Shown: piece by piece, positions 1 through 6,579 of the stretch
Numbering within the stretch: position 1 is the stretch's first letter
Layout: each line of letters begins with the position of its first letter
From: Candidatus Dadabacteria bacterium
GTDB lineage: Bacteria > J088
DNA length: 7,144 bases
Reading direction: 5' to 3'
NCBI GenBank assembly: GCA_003695505.1
Contig: RFIY01000174.1
Location: forward strand, 1 to 7,144
Notes under the pieces: generated by a model
Told to the model about the DNA's origin: nothing
The model's input: the letters and a program-made list of their open reading frames with translations, nothing else
The model's database searches: none
Program-made: the position numbers and the translations under genes

Positions 1-12
1 ATCCACGGTCGG

Positions 13-294
13 TCAGGCCTGCCGTTCCTCCAGGCGACGTCGGAGCGTCGCCGTATCCATCGTGCGCCCTGTTTCCGCATCGGCGAGCCCCGCGGAAACT
101 GTCTGGACAAACATCGCGCACTCCCGCAGTCGATCATACTCGACCGGTGACAACATGACAGCTGCAGGCTTGCCGTGCTGCGTAACGATGAGCGGATGCC
201 CGGTCGTGCGCAAGCGATCAAGCAGACGTGCGGCCTGCGCCTTGAATTCGCCGATGGGAACAATGTCCTCCGCAACGCTGATCGGCCTGACCAT
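13..294 (-). CDS. Type II toxin-antitoxin antitoxin, Phd/YefM family
   Basis: This 93-residue protein is a likely antitoxin that neutralises a cognate RelE/ParE- or Doc-type toxin and represses its own operon. The N-terminal half has the Phd/YefM pattern: 'ISVAED' at 5-10, an 'EFKAQAARLLDRL' helix at 16-28, 'PLIVTQHGKPAAVMLSP' at 34-50 and 'VEYDRLRE' at 51-58. The length is typical of the family. The C-terminal part (about 60-93), charged and ending in 'RRRLEERQA', would be the flexible toxin-binding tail. The ATG at 294-292 follows a GGGG Shine-Dalgarno-like run (304-301) at 6 nt spacing, which supports this start. The stop lies 12 nt from the window edge, so the toxin gene should begin at or past that edge; a GTG at 6-4 is one possible start. 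A palindrome just upstream fits autorepression. The family call is firm; the toxin type is unknown. Confidence 0.9.
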   Translation of the reverse strand: MVRPISVAEDIVPIGEFKAQAARLLDRLRTTGHPLIVTQHGKPAAVMLSPVEYDRLRECAMFVQTVSAGLADAETGRTMDTATLRRRLEERQA

Positions 295-318
295 AAATAA
301 CCCCGTTTACAGCCTGTA

Positions 319-342
319 TTCGATACTGTATATCGTATCGAA
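319..342. promoter_or_regulatory. Inverted-repeat operator of the antitoxin operon
   Basis: A perfect inverted repeat, TTCGATAC-N8-GTATCGAA, begins 25 nt upstream of the antitoxin ATG. Phd/YefM antitoxins bind such palindromes with their N-terminal domain to repress their own promoter. The AT-rich centre contains a -10-like TATACA on the minus strand (332-327), so bound repressor would block RNA polymerase. The exact promoter boxes are not certain. Confidence 0.75.
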
Positions 343-440
343 GCCATACCTGCGGCGTCAATGCGCAATGGGTTCTGACCATCCAATGGCTCCTGATCGC
401 GAGACATCACGAGACTTCGCCACGATCCGAGGTGCCACAT

Positions 441-473
441 CGATCCGGTTGCGCGATCCGTCGCGCAGGATCG
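441..473 (-). terminator. Strong hairpin just after the SDR stop, possible terminator
   Basis: The sequence folds into an outer 6-bp stem (CGATCC 441-446 with GGATCG 468-473), a 3-nt bulge (447-449) and an inner 7-bp stem (TGCGCGA 450-456 with TCGCGCA 461-467) closed by a TCCG loop. It starts 4 nt after the stop of the minus-strand SDR gene. No T-tract follows on the minus strand, so it may be a 3'-end stabiliser or assist factor-dependent termination. The rest of the gap (343-440) shows nothing recognisable. Confidence 0.45.
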
Positions 474-476
474 CCG

Positions 477-1250
477 CTACTTCATCCGTTCCGCAAACAG
501 GTTGCCGCGCCGTGCGACGAGGTTCCGCGGTACGACCTGGCTCAGGACACTGTAGGCCTTCATCACCGCACCATGGATGCTCATCGGCTCGCCTTTTGCG
601 GCCGCCTTCAGGGCGTCTCTGACCACGTCCTCCGGCTGCGCCATGAACCGGCTTTTTGCAGCGGCTCCGGTCAATCCGGCGACTTCCTGAAACTCCGTCG
701 CGACCGGTCCGGGGCAAACCGCCGTAACGCTGATCCCGTCATTCTTGAGTTCAGCGGCAAGCGCCTGACTGAACGCATTGACATAGGCCTTGGTTGCGGC
801 GTACACCGCGAAACCGGGCATCGCCATGAACCCGGCGGCCGAACCGACGTTGACAATGTGGCTACCCTGTTTCAGGTACCGCAGGGCGATACCGGTCAAT
901 GCCGTCAGCGCGCGGCAATTCAGATCGATCATGTTGAGCTGGCGATCGAGATCAGCCTTGCGGAACTTTCCGGCCAGACCGTAACCGGCGTTGTTGACGA
1001 GCCAGACAATATCGACGGAGCCGGCCTTTTCGAGCCGCGATGACAGCTTTTTGTGCGCGCCTGCCACCGAAAGATCAAGGGCGACGATCACACCTTCCGC
1101 GTGTTTCAACTGCGCGGCCGTCTGTTCGAGGCGCTCCTTCCGCCGCGCGACCAGCCAGACCTGATCGACTTCACGACGAGCGTCGATCTGGCGGGCGAAT
1201 TCGACACCAAGGCCGGCGGATGCTCCGGTCACGATAGCAATTCTGGTCAT
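477..1250 (-). CDS. Classical short-chain dehydrogenase/reductase (SDR)
   Basis: This 257-residue cytoplasmic NAD(P)(H)-dependent oxidoreductase should act on an alcohol or ketone. It has the full classical SDR set: cofactor-binding 'TGASAGLG' at 8-15, an acidic 'ALDLS' after strand 3 (D59), 'NNAG' at 86-89, catalytic Ser137 in 'VGSAAG', the Y150-x3-K154 pair in 'YAATK', and 'PGPV' at 180-183. The Arg-Arg after strand 2 ('VARR', 34-37) hints at NADP(H). The length is normal for the family. The ATG at 1250-1248 has a GGAG Shine-Dalgarno about 9 nt upstream. It is divergent from the reductase-esterase pair, with 92 nt between the start codons, and may be co-regulated with it. The family is certain; the substrate is unknown. 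Confidence 0.93.
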   Translation of the reverse strand: MTRIAIVTGASAGLGVEFARQIDARREVDQVWLVARRKERLEQTAAQLKHAEGVIVALDLSVAGAHKKLSSRLEKAGSVDIVWLVNNAGYGLAGKFRKADLDRQLNMIDLNCRALTALTGIALRYLKQGSHIVNVGSAAGFMAMPGFAVYAATKAYVNAFSQALAAELKNDGISVTAVCPGPVATEFQEVAGLTGAAAKSRFMAQPEDVVRDALKAAAKGEPMSIHGAVMKAYSVLSQVVPRNLVARRGNLFAERMK

Positions 1251-1295
1251 CTGGACAGACTCCGATCAAGTGGCAACTGGCGGGATATGCATTCT

Positions 1296-1325
1296 GGAAT
1301 TATTATATACGCCGTTCATTAAAAC
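1296..1325. promoter_or_regulatory. AT-rich divergent promoter patch
   Basis: This is the only AT-rich stretch between two divergent genes. On the minus strand a perfect TATAAT lies at 1307-1302, about 50 nt before the SDR ATG. On the plus strand TATTAT (1301-1306) or TTATAT (1303-1308) lies about 35 nt before the reductase ATG. No good -35 box is visible for either direction. The two promoters would overlap, so the genes could compete for polymerase or share a regulator. Confidence 0.4.
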
Positions 1326-1342
1326 GACGTCCGGGAGATCCC

Positions 1343-1813
1343 ATGGGGTATCGCGATCAGGTCAATCGCTTCGCATCGACGCGCCTGGGCAGCTGGATCG
1401 GAAGTACACTTGCCGCGCGGCTCGATCCCTGGCTGTACCGGATCAGCGGCGGCCGCCTGACAACAACGCTCGTGCCGACATTGCCGATGCTGCTGCTGAC
1501 GACGACCGGTCGCAAGAGTGGCAAACCGCGCACGGTCCAGATCGCGTACACGGAAGATGACGGCACCTGGCTGGTCGTTGCCAGCAACTGGGGCAAGGAA
1601 CACCATCCGGCCTGGTCGCTGAATCTGGAAGCCAACCCGCAGGCCAATGTTCAGATTGGCAGCGAACAGATCCCGGTCATCGCGCATCGCCTCTCCGACG
1701 ACGAAAAGGCCGCCGTCTGGGATCGACTCGTGGCCAACGTCCCCAATTATGGCAGTTATGTCGAACGAACCGACCGAAACATTCGCGTTTACAGGCTGAT
1801 TCCCAATGACTGA
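1343..1813 (+). CDS. Nitroreductase-family deazaflavin-dependent oxidoreductase (Ddn-like)
   Basis: This 156-residue protein matches the split beta-barrel family of F420H2-dependent or flavin-type reductases (Ddn-like, nitroreductase/cation-A type). Family signatures visible are 'LLLTTTGRKSGKPR' at 50-63 (the phosphate-binding GRKxGxxR segment), 'VVASNWGK' at 78-85, 'HPAWSLNLEANP' at 88-99 and 'VQIG' at 103-106. Members reduce quinones, nitro groups or enones; the cofactor here cannot be told from sequence. An N-terminal amphipathic stretch (about 1-40) resembles the membrane-associating region of Ddn relatives. The ATG is preceded by GGGAG (1333-1337) at 5 nt spacing. The last codons overlap the esterase start by 8 nt, so the two are probably translationally coupled. 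Confidence 0.87.
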   Translation: MGYRDQVNRFASTRLGSWIGSTLAARLDPWLYRISGGRLTTTLVPTLPMLLLTTTGRKSGKPRTVQIAYTEDDGTWLVVASNWGKEHHPAWSLNLEANPQANVQIGSEQIPVIAHRLSDDEKAAVWDRLVANVPNYGSYVERTDRNIRVYRLIPND

Positions 1814-3338
1814 CCCGACCGTCGAAACGACCTCCGGCCGCGTGCGCGGCCAGACCCGCCACGGCGTGTATTCCTTCAAAGGCATCCCCTTTGCCGCGCC
1901 ACCGACCGGACGACGGCGCTGGACGGCGCCACAGCCGGTCGAACCCTGGTCCGGCACCCGCGATGCCCTCGAATTCGGCCCCGCCGCGCCGCAGGACACC
2001 ACACCACTGATGAATGTCGGCCCCACCGACGAAGACTGCCTGAGTCTGAACGTCTGGACGACCGATCCGTCGGGCCGCAAGCCGGTCATGGTCTGGATTC
2101 ACGGCGGCGGTTTTCTGATCGGGGCGTCGCGACAACGCGAGTATTCCGGTGCACGACTGGCCGTCAACGGCGACGTGGTCGTCGTCAGCATCAACTACCG
2201 CCTCGGTGCGATTGGTTTCGCGGACCTGCCCTGGCTACGCGACCGTGACGACTATGCGGCCAATCGGGGCCTGCTCGACCAGTTGTTCGCGCTCGAATGG
2301 GTACAGGAGAATATCGAACGGTTCGGCGGCGATCCGCAGAACGTCACGATCTTCGGGGAATCGGCCGGCGGCATGAGCGTCGCGACGTTGCTGGCCACCG
2401 ATGCGGCCGGCCGTCTCTTTCACGCTGCGATTCCGCAGAGCGGCGCTACGTTTCATACGATCCGCCGCGATCAGGCCGACCTCGTCGCGGCACGCTTTGC
2501 GGACAAACTCGCCAACGGCGCCGCGATCACGCCGGATCTGTTTGACAACGCTCCGGTCGAGCAGATCCTCGCGGCCCAGCGGCGCTGCGCAACCGTCGCC
2601 GTCAGCACCGGCCCCTGGAACCTGCCGATGCGCGGCATGAATTTCCTGCCAGTACACGGTGACGACCTGCTGCCAGACGATCCACAGCGCCGCATCGAGG
2701 CGGGCGCCGCGGCGCCAGTGCCGCTGCTGACCGGTACGACACGCGACGAATGGGCTTTGTTTTCAGTCGCGGCAAAGATGGCGCCCCCCGAGCAACGCGG
2801 CACTGCGATGGTTCCCGGGCTGCTCGACGACGCGCAGCTTGCCGATTATTTCGAAGCGAACGTACCTGGCCACGGCGCAGCGCTGCTGGCCGGATACCGT
2901 ACGCTCTATCCGGACGCCGGCGCCGACGAGCTCGGCGTAATGCTCGAAACGGACCGCCTGTTCTTTGTACCCGCGACGCGAATGGCGACCGCCTGTGCTT
3001 CACAGGGACGCGACGTTCAGGTGTATCGCTTCGACTGGCGCTCCCCGATCTTCGGCGGTGCGGCGCACGCGATCGACGTGCCGTTTGTATTCGGCGGCGT
3101 CGACGAGCCCTTTGGCAAGATGTTCACGGGCGGCGGAACGGATGCCGCTGCCCTCAGTGCGATCGTCCAGCAGGCCTGGACGCGGTTCGCCTACGACAGC
3201 CACGCCGCAGCAGAGGGGCTGCCGGACTGGCTGGCCTACGACGCGGCAACCCGGTCGACGATGATCTTCGACCGCGAGCCCCGACTCGAAACACAGCCAT
3301 GGCAGGAACGTCTCGCGCTCTGGGAAGAGGTGCGCTGA
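1806..3338 (+). CDS. Type-B carboxylesterase (alpha/beta hydrolase)
   Basis: This 510-residue carboxylesterase/lipase hydrolyses carboxylic esters. Motifs are clear: 'FKGIPFAAPPTG' at 24-35, 'EDCLSLNVW' at 76-84, oxyanion-hole 'HGGGF' at 99-103, nucleophile elbow 'GESAGG' at 184-189 with Ser186, and 'QSGA' at 211-214. The acid is probably Glu315 in 'TRDEW', and the catalytic His is H421 in 'GAAHAIDVPFVFG'. This matches the Ser-Glu-His triad of bacterial p-nitrobenzyl esterases, and the length is typical. No signal peptide is seen, so it is cytoplasmic. Its ATG overlaps the end of the reductase gene by 8 nt and has only a weak, distant AGG ribosome site, which suggests coupled translation. The physiological ester is unknown. 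Confidence 0.95.
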   Translation: MTDPTVETTSGRVRGQTRHGVYSFKGIPFAAPPTGRRRWTAPQPVEPWSGTRDALEFGPAAPQDTTPLMNVGPTDEDCLSLNVWTTDPSGRKPVMVWIHGGGFLIGASRQREYSGARLAVNGDVVVVSINYRLGAIGFADLPWLRDRDDYAANRGLLDQLFALEWVQENIERFGGDPQNVTIFGESAGGMSVATLLATDAAGRLFHAAIPQSGATFHTIRRDQADLVAARFADKLANGAAITPDLFDNAPVEQILAAQRRCATVAVSTGPWNLPMRGMNFLPVHGDDLLPDDPQRRIEAGAAAPVPLLTGTTRDEWALFSVAAKMAPPEQRGTAMVPGLLDDAQLADYFEANVPGHGAALLAGYRTLYPDAGADELGVMLETDRLFFVPATRMATACASQGRDVQVYRFDWRSPIFGGAAHAIDVPFVFGGVDEPFGKMFTGGGTDAAALSAIVQQAWTRFAYDSHAAAEGLPDWLAYDAATRSTMIFDREPRLETQPWQERLALWEEVR

Positions 3339-3413
3339 CGTCCCACCACACAAACACGGTTACGTCACAAAGCAGTTGACGAGCCTGCCAGACGCCCGCC
3401 ATCCGATCAAGTG

Positions 3414-3433
3414 CGCCTCTGGCTCGCCAGGCG
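3414..3433. terminator. Small hairpin between convergent genes, weak terminator candidate
   Basis: The hairpin consists of CGCC (3414-3417) paired with GGCG (3430-3433) and TGG (3420-3422) paired with CCA (3427-3429), with a 2-nt bulge and a CTCG loop. It lies in the 101-nt gap between the convergent esterase and epimerase genes. No T-tract follows on either strand, so support is weak. Nothing else is seen in the gap. Confidence 0.2.
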
Positions 3434-3439
3434 ATCCCG

Positions 3440-4354
3440 TCACCGCGCCCACGGCGGCGGATCCTCGGCCCAGATTTCGCGGAAGCCCTGCTCGAACGGT
3501 CGATTGGAAAAGCCAAGGTCGCGCTCGGCGGCGGAATTGTCGCAGTAGAAGCCGACATACGTCGGCAGCGGCACCATCAGCGGACCGCGACCCGCCGCGC
3601 GTTTCGCTGCGCGCATGAACCCGTACAAGGTCGTATCGGGTCCGCCGGTCACATAGGCCTTGCCCGACGACGCATCATTTTCGAGCGCGCCGGCGATCGC
3701 AATCGCAACGTCGGCAGCGTGAACCATCGGTGCAATGATCGTTGGCACCGGCAGCAACCCGGGAAACCGCAGCGCACGATGCACCATTGGCATCGCATTC
3801 GCATCGCGGGCGCCATACACGCCCGACGGGCGCACCACGGTCAGCCCGATACCGCCTTCGTCACTCAGCGTCCAGGCGAGCTTTTCGCTGACCTGTTTCG
3901 TTGCCCGATACGGGCCGCCCTGACGGCGTTCACCATCGATCTGGGGAGAATCCGGTCGCATACGCCGCCACGGTATGAAACGGTATACCCCACAGGTACT
4001 GACCTGAACCGCACGGGTGACACCGGCGGCGCGCATCGCTTCATAGACGTTGCGCGTGCCTTCGACATTGGCCTGCATGTGCGCATCCCAGTCGGCCATC
4101 GCTCTGGTCATGATGAACATCGCGGCATTGGACACGACGGCATCGCAGCCATCGAATCCACGCGTCAGCGCATCGCGGTCGGCCAGGTCGGCCCGGCGAA
4201 AGGTCACGCCCTCACCAGCCAGAAACGCCGCCTTGTCCGGATTGCGCACGACGCCGATGACCCGCGCACCGCGCCTGAGCAGCTCTCGGCAGATATAGAC
4301 ACCGATCATGCCGGAGGCCCCGGTGACCGCGATTGTCTTGTCCTTCAGGTCCAT
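3440..4354 (-). CDS. NAD-dependent epimerase/dehydratase family protein (extended SDR)
   Basis: This 304-residue extended SDR has an N-terminal Rossmann fold with 'TGASGMIG' at 11-18 (TGxxGxxG), 'ADLADRDAL' at 55-63, and 'VSNAA' at 74-78 in place of the usual NNAA. Further on are 'NVEGTRNV' at 96-103, the 'VSTCGVY' strand at 118-124, catalytic Y149-x3-K153 in 'YRATK', 'RPSGVYG' at 175-181 and 'VHAADVA' at 211-217. Relatives act on nucleotide sugars, flavonoid-like aldehydes or 3-beta-hydroxysteroids; the true substrate is not evident. I start at the ATG at 4354-4352 rather than the longer frame to 4435. An AGG lies 9 nt upstream in a GGAAAGG run, and the Rossmann strand begins right after Met. 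It is convergent with the esterase and divergent from the lipoprotein. Confidence 0.88.
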   Translation of the reverse strand: MDLKDKTIAVTGASGMIGVYICRELLRRGARVIGVVRNPDKAAFLAGEGVTFRRADLADRDALTRGFDGCDAVVSNAAMFIMTRAMADWDAHMQANVEGTRNVYEAMRAAGVTRAVQVSTCGVYRFIPWRRMRPDSPQIDGERRQGGPYRATKQVSEKLAWTLSDEGGIGLTVVRPSGVYGARDANAMPMVHRALRFPGLLPVPTIIAPMVHAADVAIAIAGALENDASSGKAYVTGGPDTTLYGFMRAAKRAAGRGPLMVPLPTYVGFYCDNSAAERDLGFSNRPFEQGFREIWAEDPPPWAR

Positions 4355-4393
4355 GCGACGCAACCTTTCCGTTGTCCGGTCGATAACCTCAAC

Positions 4394-4402
4394 AGGATAG
4401 CA
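4394..4402 (-). promoter_or_regulatory. Extended -10 promoter for the epimerase-type gene
   Basis: On the minus strand, TGC-TATCCT forms an extended -10 box (TGn plus a hexamer) about 40 nt before the ATG at 4354. That leaves a leader of roughly 30 nt holding the GGAAAGG ribosome site. The possible -35 (TTGTCG) is 19 nt upstream, wider than ideal. Confidence 0.4.
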
Positions 4403-4434
4403 GCCCCCCGACGCATGCCGACAAAATCCGCGCA

Positions 4435-4461
4435 TTGCGTCATTTGACCATCTGTTACACT
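4435..4461 (+). promoter_or_regulatory. Promoter for the lipoprotein gene, possibly giving a leaderless mRNA
   Basis: TGT-TACACT (4453-4461) is an extended -10 box. TTGCGT (4435-4440) is a weak -35 at a short 15-nt spacing. Transcription would start near 4467-4468, on the A of the ATG chosen for the next gene. No Shine-Dalgarno is seen before that ATG. A TTGACC at 4444-4449 looks like a better -35, but its -10 would fall on the start codon. Confidence 0.35.
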
Positions 4462-4467
4462 TTGATT

Positions 4468-6087
4468 ATGAAACCCCTGAATCCAATGCTGATCATTGCA
4501 TTACTCGCGCTGCCCGCGGCACAGGGGTGTACCTTCACGGGGAACGCAAAGCGGTTTGCAGAGCCGCGACCGATCCCGATCCGCTACGGCTACCGCACCA
4601 CACCGAAACTGATTGGCGAGCCCCGCCCGACACGGGCCCTGCTGCCTGACCGTGTCGCCCATCATCCGTGGCTGAGCGACAGCGCCGGATCGAACATGCA
4701 CGTTGACGGGCGGGCGACCGACCGGACACCACTGGCCGGGCCGGTCGGCATCGAGCCAGAAGTGGCCAGCCGCGCGCTCGGTGTACTGGGCGGCCAGTGC
4801 GCGTCGGCCAATTTCGACCGCCACGGACATATCCTGGCGGTCTGCGTCAACTTTACCCGGCCACGTCTGCTGATGATCGACCCGGAGTCTCTGGCCGTGC
4901 TGGCTCGGCTGGATTTGCCGAAGCGCATCGCGCGCAGCCCGTTCAGCATCCGCAAGATCGTCTCGGATACATCCGGGGGCGCGTACTTTGTCATCGACCG
5001 TGAAGACCGCGTCGTGCTGGCGACATCCGAGAACGACATCTTGCGGATCACGCACGAGGATGTAGACGGCCGTCCCGTGTTTCGGATCGTCGACCGCTTC
5101 GACGCGCGCGCAGCCGTGGCCGCGGCCTCGGTGGATGCCGACGACCGGATCACCGCCGTGATTCCAGACTGGGATGGCCGACTCTGGTTCGTGACCCGCC
5201 ACGGTGTCATCGGCACTGTCACACCCGAGACCGGCCAGATTCGTACCATTTCACTTGGTCACGAAGAGATCCAGAACTCGTTTGCGGTTGCCCGCGACGG
5301 CGTCTATGTCGTCTCCGATCACGCGCTCTACAGGTTGATGGCGGATCACGACGGGCGACCTGACGTTCTCTGGCGTACGCGCTACGACCGCGGCGTCCGC
5401 CACAAACCGGGGATGATCGGCCAGGGCAGTGGCACGACACCTACGCTGGTTGGTGACCACTACGTCGCGATCGCCGACAACGCCGATCCACGAATGAACG
5501 TGCTGGTCTATGATCGGACCGCCCCCGGTTCGCGCCTGATCTGCAAGGTGCCGGTGTTCGAACCGGGGCGCAGCGCGACCGAGAACTCGCTCGTCAGCTA
5601 CGGCAACTCGCTGATCGTCGAAAACAATTACGGCTACCGCACCTTCATGACGATGACGCGAGGCAAGAGCAGCGAACCCGGCATCTGGCGGGTCGACTTC
5701 GATCCCGAAACCGAACAATGCACGGTCGTCTGGAAGAGCCAGGAAACCTCGCCGACAACGGTCCCCAAGCTCTCGGAAGCCAATGGTCTGCTCTATGTCT
5801 ATACCAAGAACCCGGACCACTGGCGTCTGATCGATGCGTTCTATCTGACGGCGATCGACTTCCACACCGGCGAAACGGTCTTCAAGGTATTGACCGGCAC
5901 CGGGATGAAGTTCGACAACAACTGGGCGGCGATCTCGATCGGCCCTGACGGCAGCGCCTGGATCGGCACGCTCAATGGTCTGGTCCGCGTCCGCGATCGC
6001 ATCACGCCGGTGCGCGTCGCCAACGAGCGGCGAGAACGACGCCATCAGCGCCGCCTCGACCGCGGCGGAGACCGCACGCCGGGGTAA
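4468..6087 (+). CDS. Predicted beta-propeller lipoprotein, unknown function
   Basis: This 539-residue protein is probably exported and lipid-anchored. A short n-region with Lys2 and a hydrophobic stretch (7-18) are followed by 'AAQGC' with Cys21. The lipobox is imperfect because Gln is unusual at -2. The body looks like a WD40/PQQ-type propeller, with repeated strand pairs: 'GGAYFVIDREDRVVLAT' at 170-186, 'DGRLWFVTRHGVIGTV' at 236-251, 'DGVYVVSDHALYRL' at 277-290, 'LTAIDFHTGETVFKV' at 460-474 and 'DGSAWIGTLNGLVRV' at 494-508. The sixth of these regions, near 460, is the most PQQ-like. No enzyme active site is recognised. The tail (519-539) is strongly Arg-rich and looks out of character. I start at the ATG at 4468 because it gives the signal peptide directly; a TTG at 4435 is an alternative. 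It may act as a scaffold or bind a periplasmic ligand, but that is a guess. Confidence 0.78.
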   Translation: MKPLNPMLIIALLALPAAQGCTFTGNAKRFAEPRPIPIRYGYRTTPKLIGEPRPTRALLPDRVAHHPWLSDSAGSNMHVDGRATDRTPLAGPVGIEPEVASRALGVLGGQCASANFDRHGHILAVCVNFTRPRLLMIDPESLAVLARLDLPKRIARSPFSIRKIVSDTSGGAYFVIDREDRVVLATSENDILRITHEDVDGRPVFRIVDRFDARAAVAAASVDADDRITAVIPDWDGRLWFVTRHGVIGTVTPETGQIRTISLGHEEIQNSFAVARDGVYVVSDHALYRLMADHDGRPDVLWRTRYDRGVRHKPGMIGQGSGTTPTLVGDHYVAIADNADPRMNVLVYDRTAPGSRLICKVPVFEPGRSATENSLVSYGNSLIVENNYGYRTFMTMTRGKSSEPGIWRVDFDPETEQCTVVWKSQETSPTTVPKLSEANGLLYVYTKNPDHWRLIDAFYLTAIDFHTGETVFKVLTGTGMKFDNNWAAISIGPDGSAWIGTLNGLVRVRDRITPVRVANERRERRHQRRLDRGGDRTPG

Positions 6088-6101
6088 ACACCGAATTCTG
6101 T

Positions 6102-6524
6102 TCAGGATCTCGCCCGCGGCCCCTGCTCCAGGGGCGAACTCGAACGGTCGCGCCGGCCGACAATGCCACCAATCAATCCGGCGAGCAGCAATCCGGCTCC
6201 GAACGCGGCCAACACCGATGAGCGAAGCAGACGAAACCAGGCTTGATCACGCACCTGCGGCCAGTGGTTGATTCGCGCGGTCACGTCATCGGCATCCACC
6301 ACCTGAAACGTCTCATCCGACACCTTCAGGAACAGATCGCCCGCGCCGAGCCTGCGCACGAGCTCCTTCCCATCTATGAAAACGCGACACTGATCACCTG
6401 CCTGCCCAAGCGGCTCTGCCGCATCGACGCCGGTCCACCAGATGTCGTCTGGGCCGGACAGCGTCCGCCAGTCCCGCACAACCCCGCCAAGCTGGACGCC
6501 CAGGAGGATCGCACCCAGGATCAT
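6102..6524 (-). CDS. Small two-transmembrane protein, unknown function
   Basis: This is a 140-residue protein if started at the ATG at 6524-6522, which has GGAAG at 6 nt spacing. Membrane segment 1 is residues 1-16 ('MILGAILLGVQLGGVV') and segment 2 is about 103-123 ('SVLAAFGAGLLLAGLIGGIV'). Between them is a soluble region of about 85 residues with three Trp in 'DWR' and 'DDIWW' and the strand-like pieces 'CRVFIDGKEL' and 'TFQVVDADDV'. The C-terminus is short and basic ('GRRDR'). A GTG at 6563-6561 would add 13 residues ahead of segment 1. The frame stays open further upstream, but that part lacks protein-like character. The layout recalls the N-terminal membrane module of TraD-like coupling proteins without the ATPase, but this is only a loose resemblance. 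It converges on the lipoprotein gene with a 14-nt gap. Confidence 0.66.
   Translation of the reverse strand: MILGAILLGVQLGGVVRDWRTLSGPDDIWWTGVDAAEPLGQAGDQCRVFIDGKELVRRLGAGDLFLKVSDETFQVVDADDVTARINHWPQVRDQAWFRLLRSSVLAAFGAGLLLAGLIGGIVGRRDRSSSPLEQGPRARS
6119..6135. terminator. Perfect 7-bp hairpin at the convergent gene ends
   Basis: GCCCCTG (6119-6125) pairs perfectly with CAGGGGC (6129-6135) around a CTC loop. It begins 32 nt after the lipoprotein stop and lies inside the last codons of the minus-strand membrane gene. No T-tract follows on the plus strand. It could help end transcription from the left, or be a by-product of coding sequence. Confidence 0.25.
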
Positions 6525-6569
6525 GAGAGTCTTCCAGATTGGCAATGTCTGATCTGTCTTCACGATCCT

Positions 6570-6579
6570 TACTATAGTA
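6570..6579. promoter_or_regulatory. Palindromic promoter element TACTATAGTA
   Basis: This perfect 10-bp palindrome lies between the divergent membrane-protein genes. On the minus strand it holds a -10 box, TATAGT (6576-6571), with TTGTGA (6600-6595) 18 nt upstream as a -35. Transcription would start near 6564, giving a leader of about 40 nt to the ATG at 6524. A TTGACA on the plus strand (6580-6585) lacks a good -10. The palindrome could also be a repressor site. The rest of the gap to 6704 shows nothing clear. Confidence 0.4.

Noticed and set aside
358-717. Minus-strand open frame of 119 codons overlapping the end of the SDR gene
   Set aside because: Very rich in Arg and Gly with no motif, and it shares the strand with the well-supported SDR in another frame; a shadow.
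1278-1292. TGGC...TGC resembling a sigma54 promoter before the reductase
   Set aside because: The GG to GC spacing is 8 rather than the required 10 nt.
1319-2089. Minus-strand open frame of 256 codons opposite the reductase and esterase
   Set aside because: The plus-strand genes carry full catalytic motifs; the antisense reading has no motif and biased Arg/Gly composition typical of GC-rich shadows.
4355-4435. 27-codon N-terminal extension of the epimerase-type protein
   Set aside because: It covers the probable promoter, lacks a fold element, and the ATG at 4354 has a good Shine-Dalgarno directly before the Rossmann strand.
5251-6045. Minus-strand open frame of 264 codons opposite the lipoprotein
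   Set aside because: Rich in Arg, Asp and Val with no hydrophobic core pattern; it mirrors the codon structure of the plus-strand gene.
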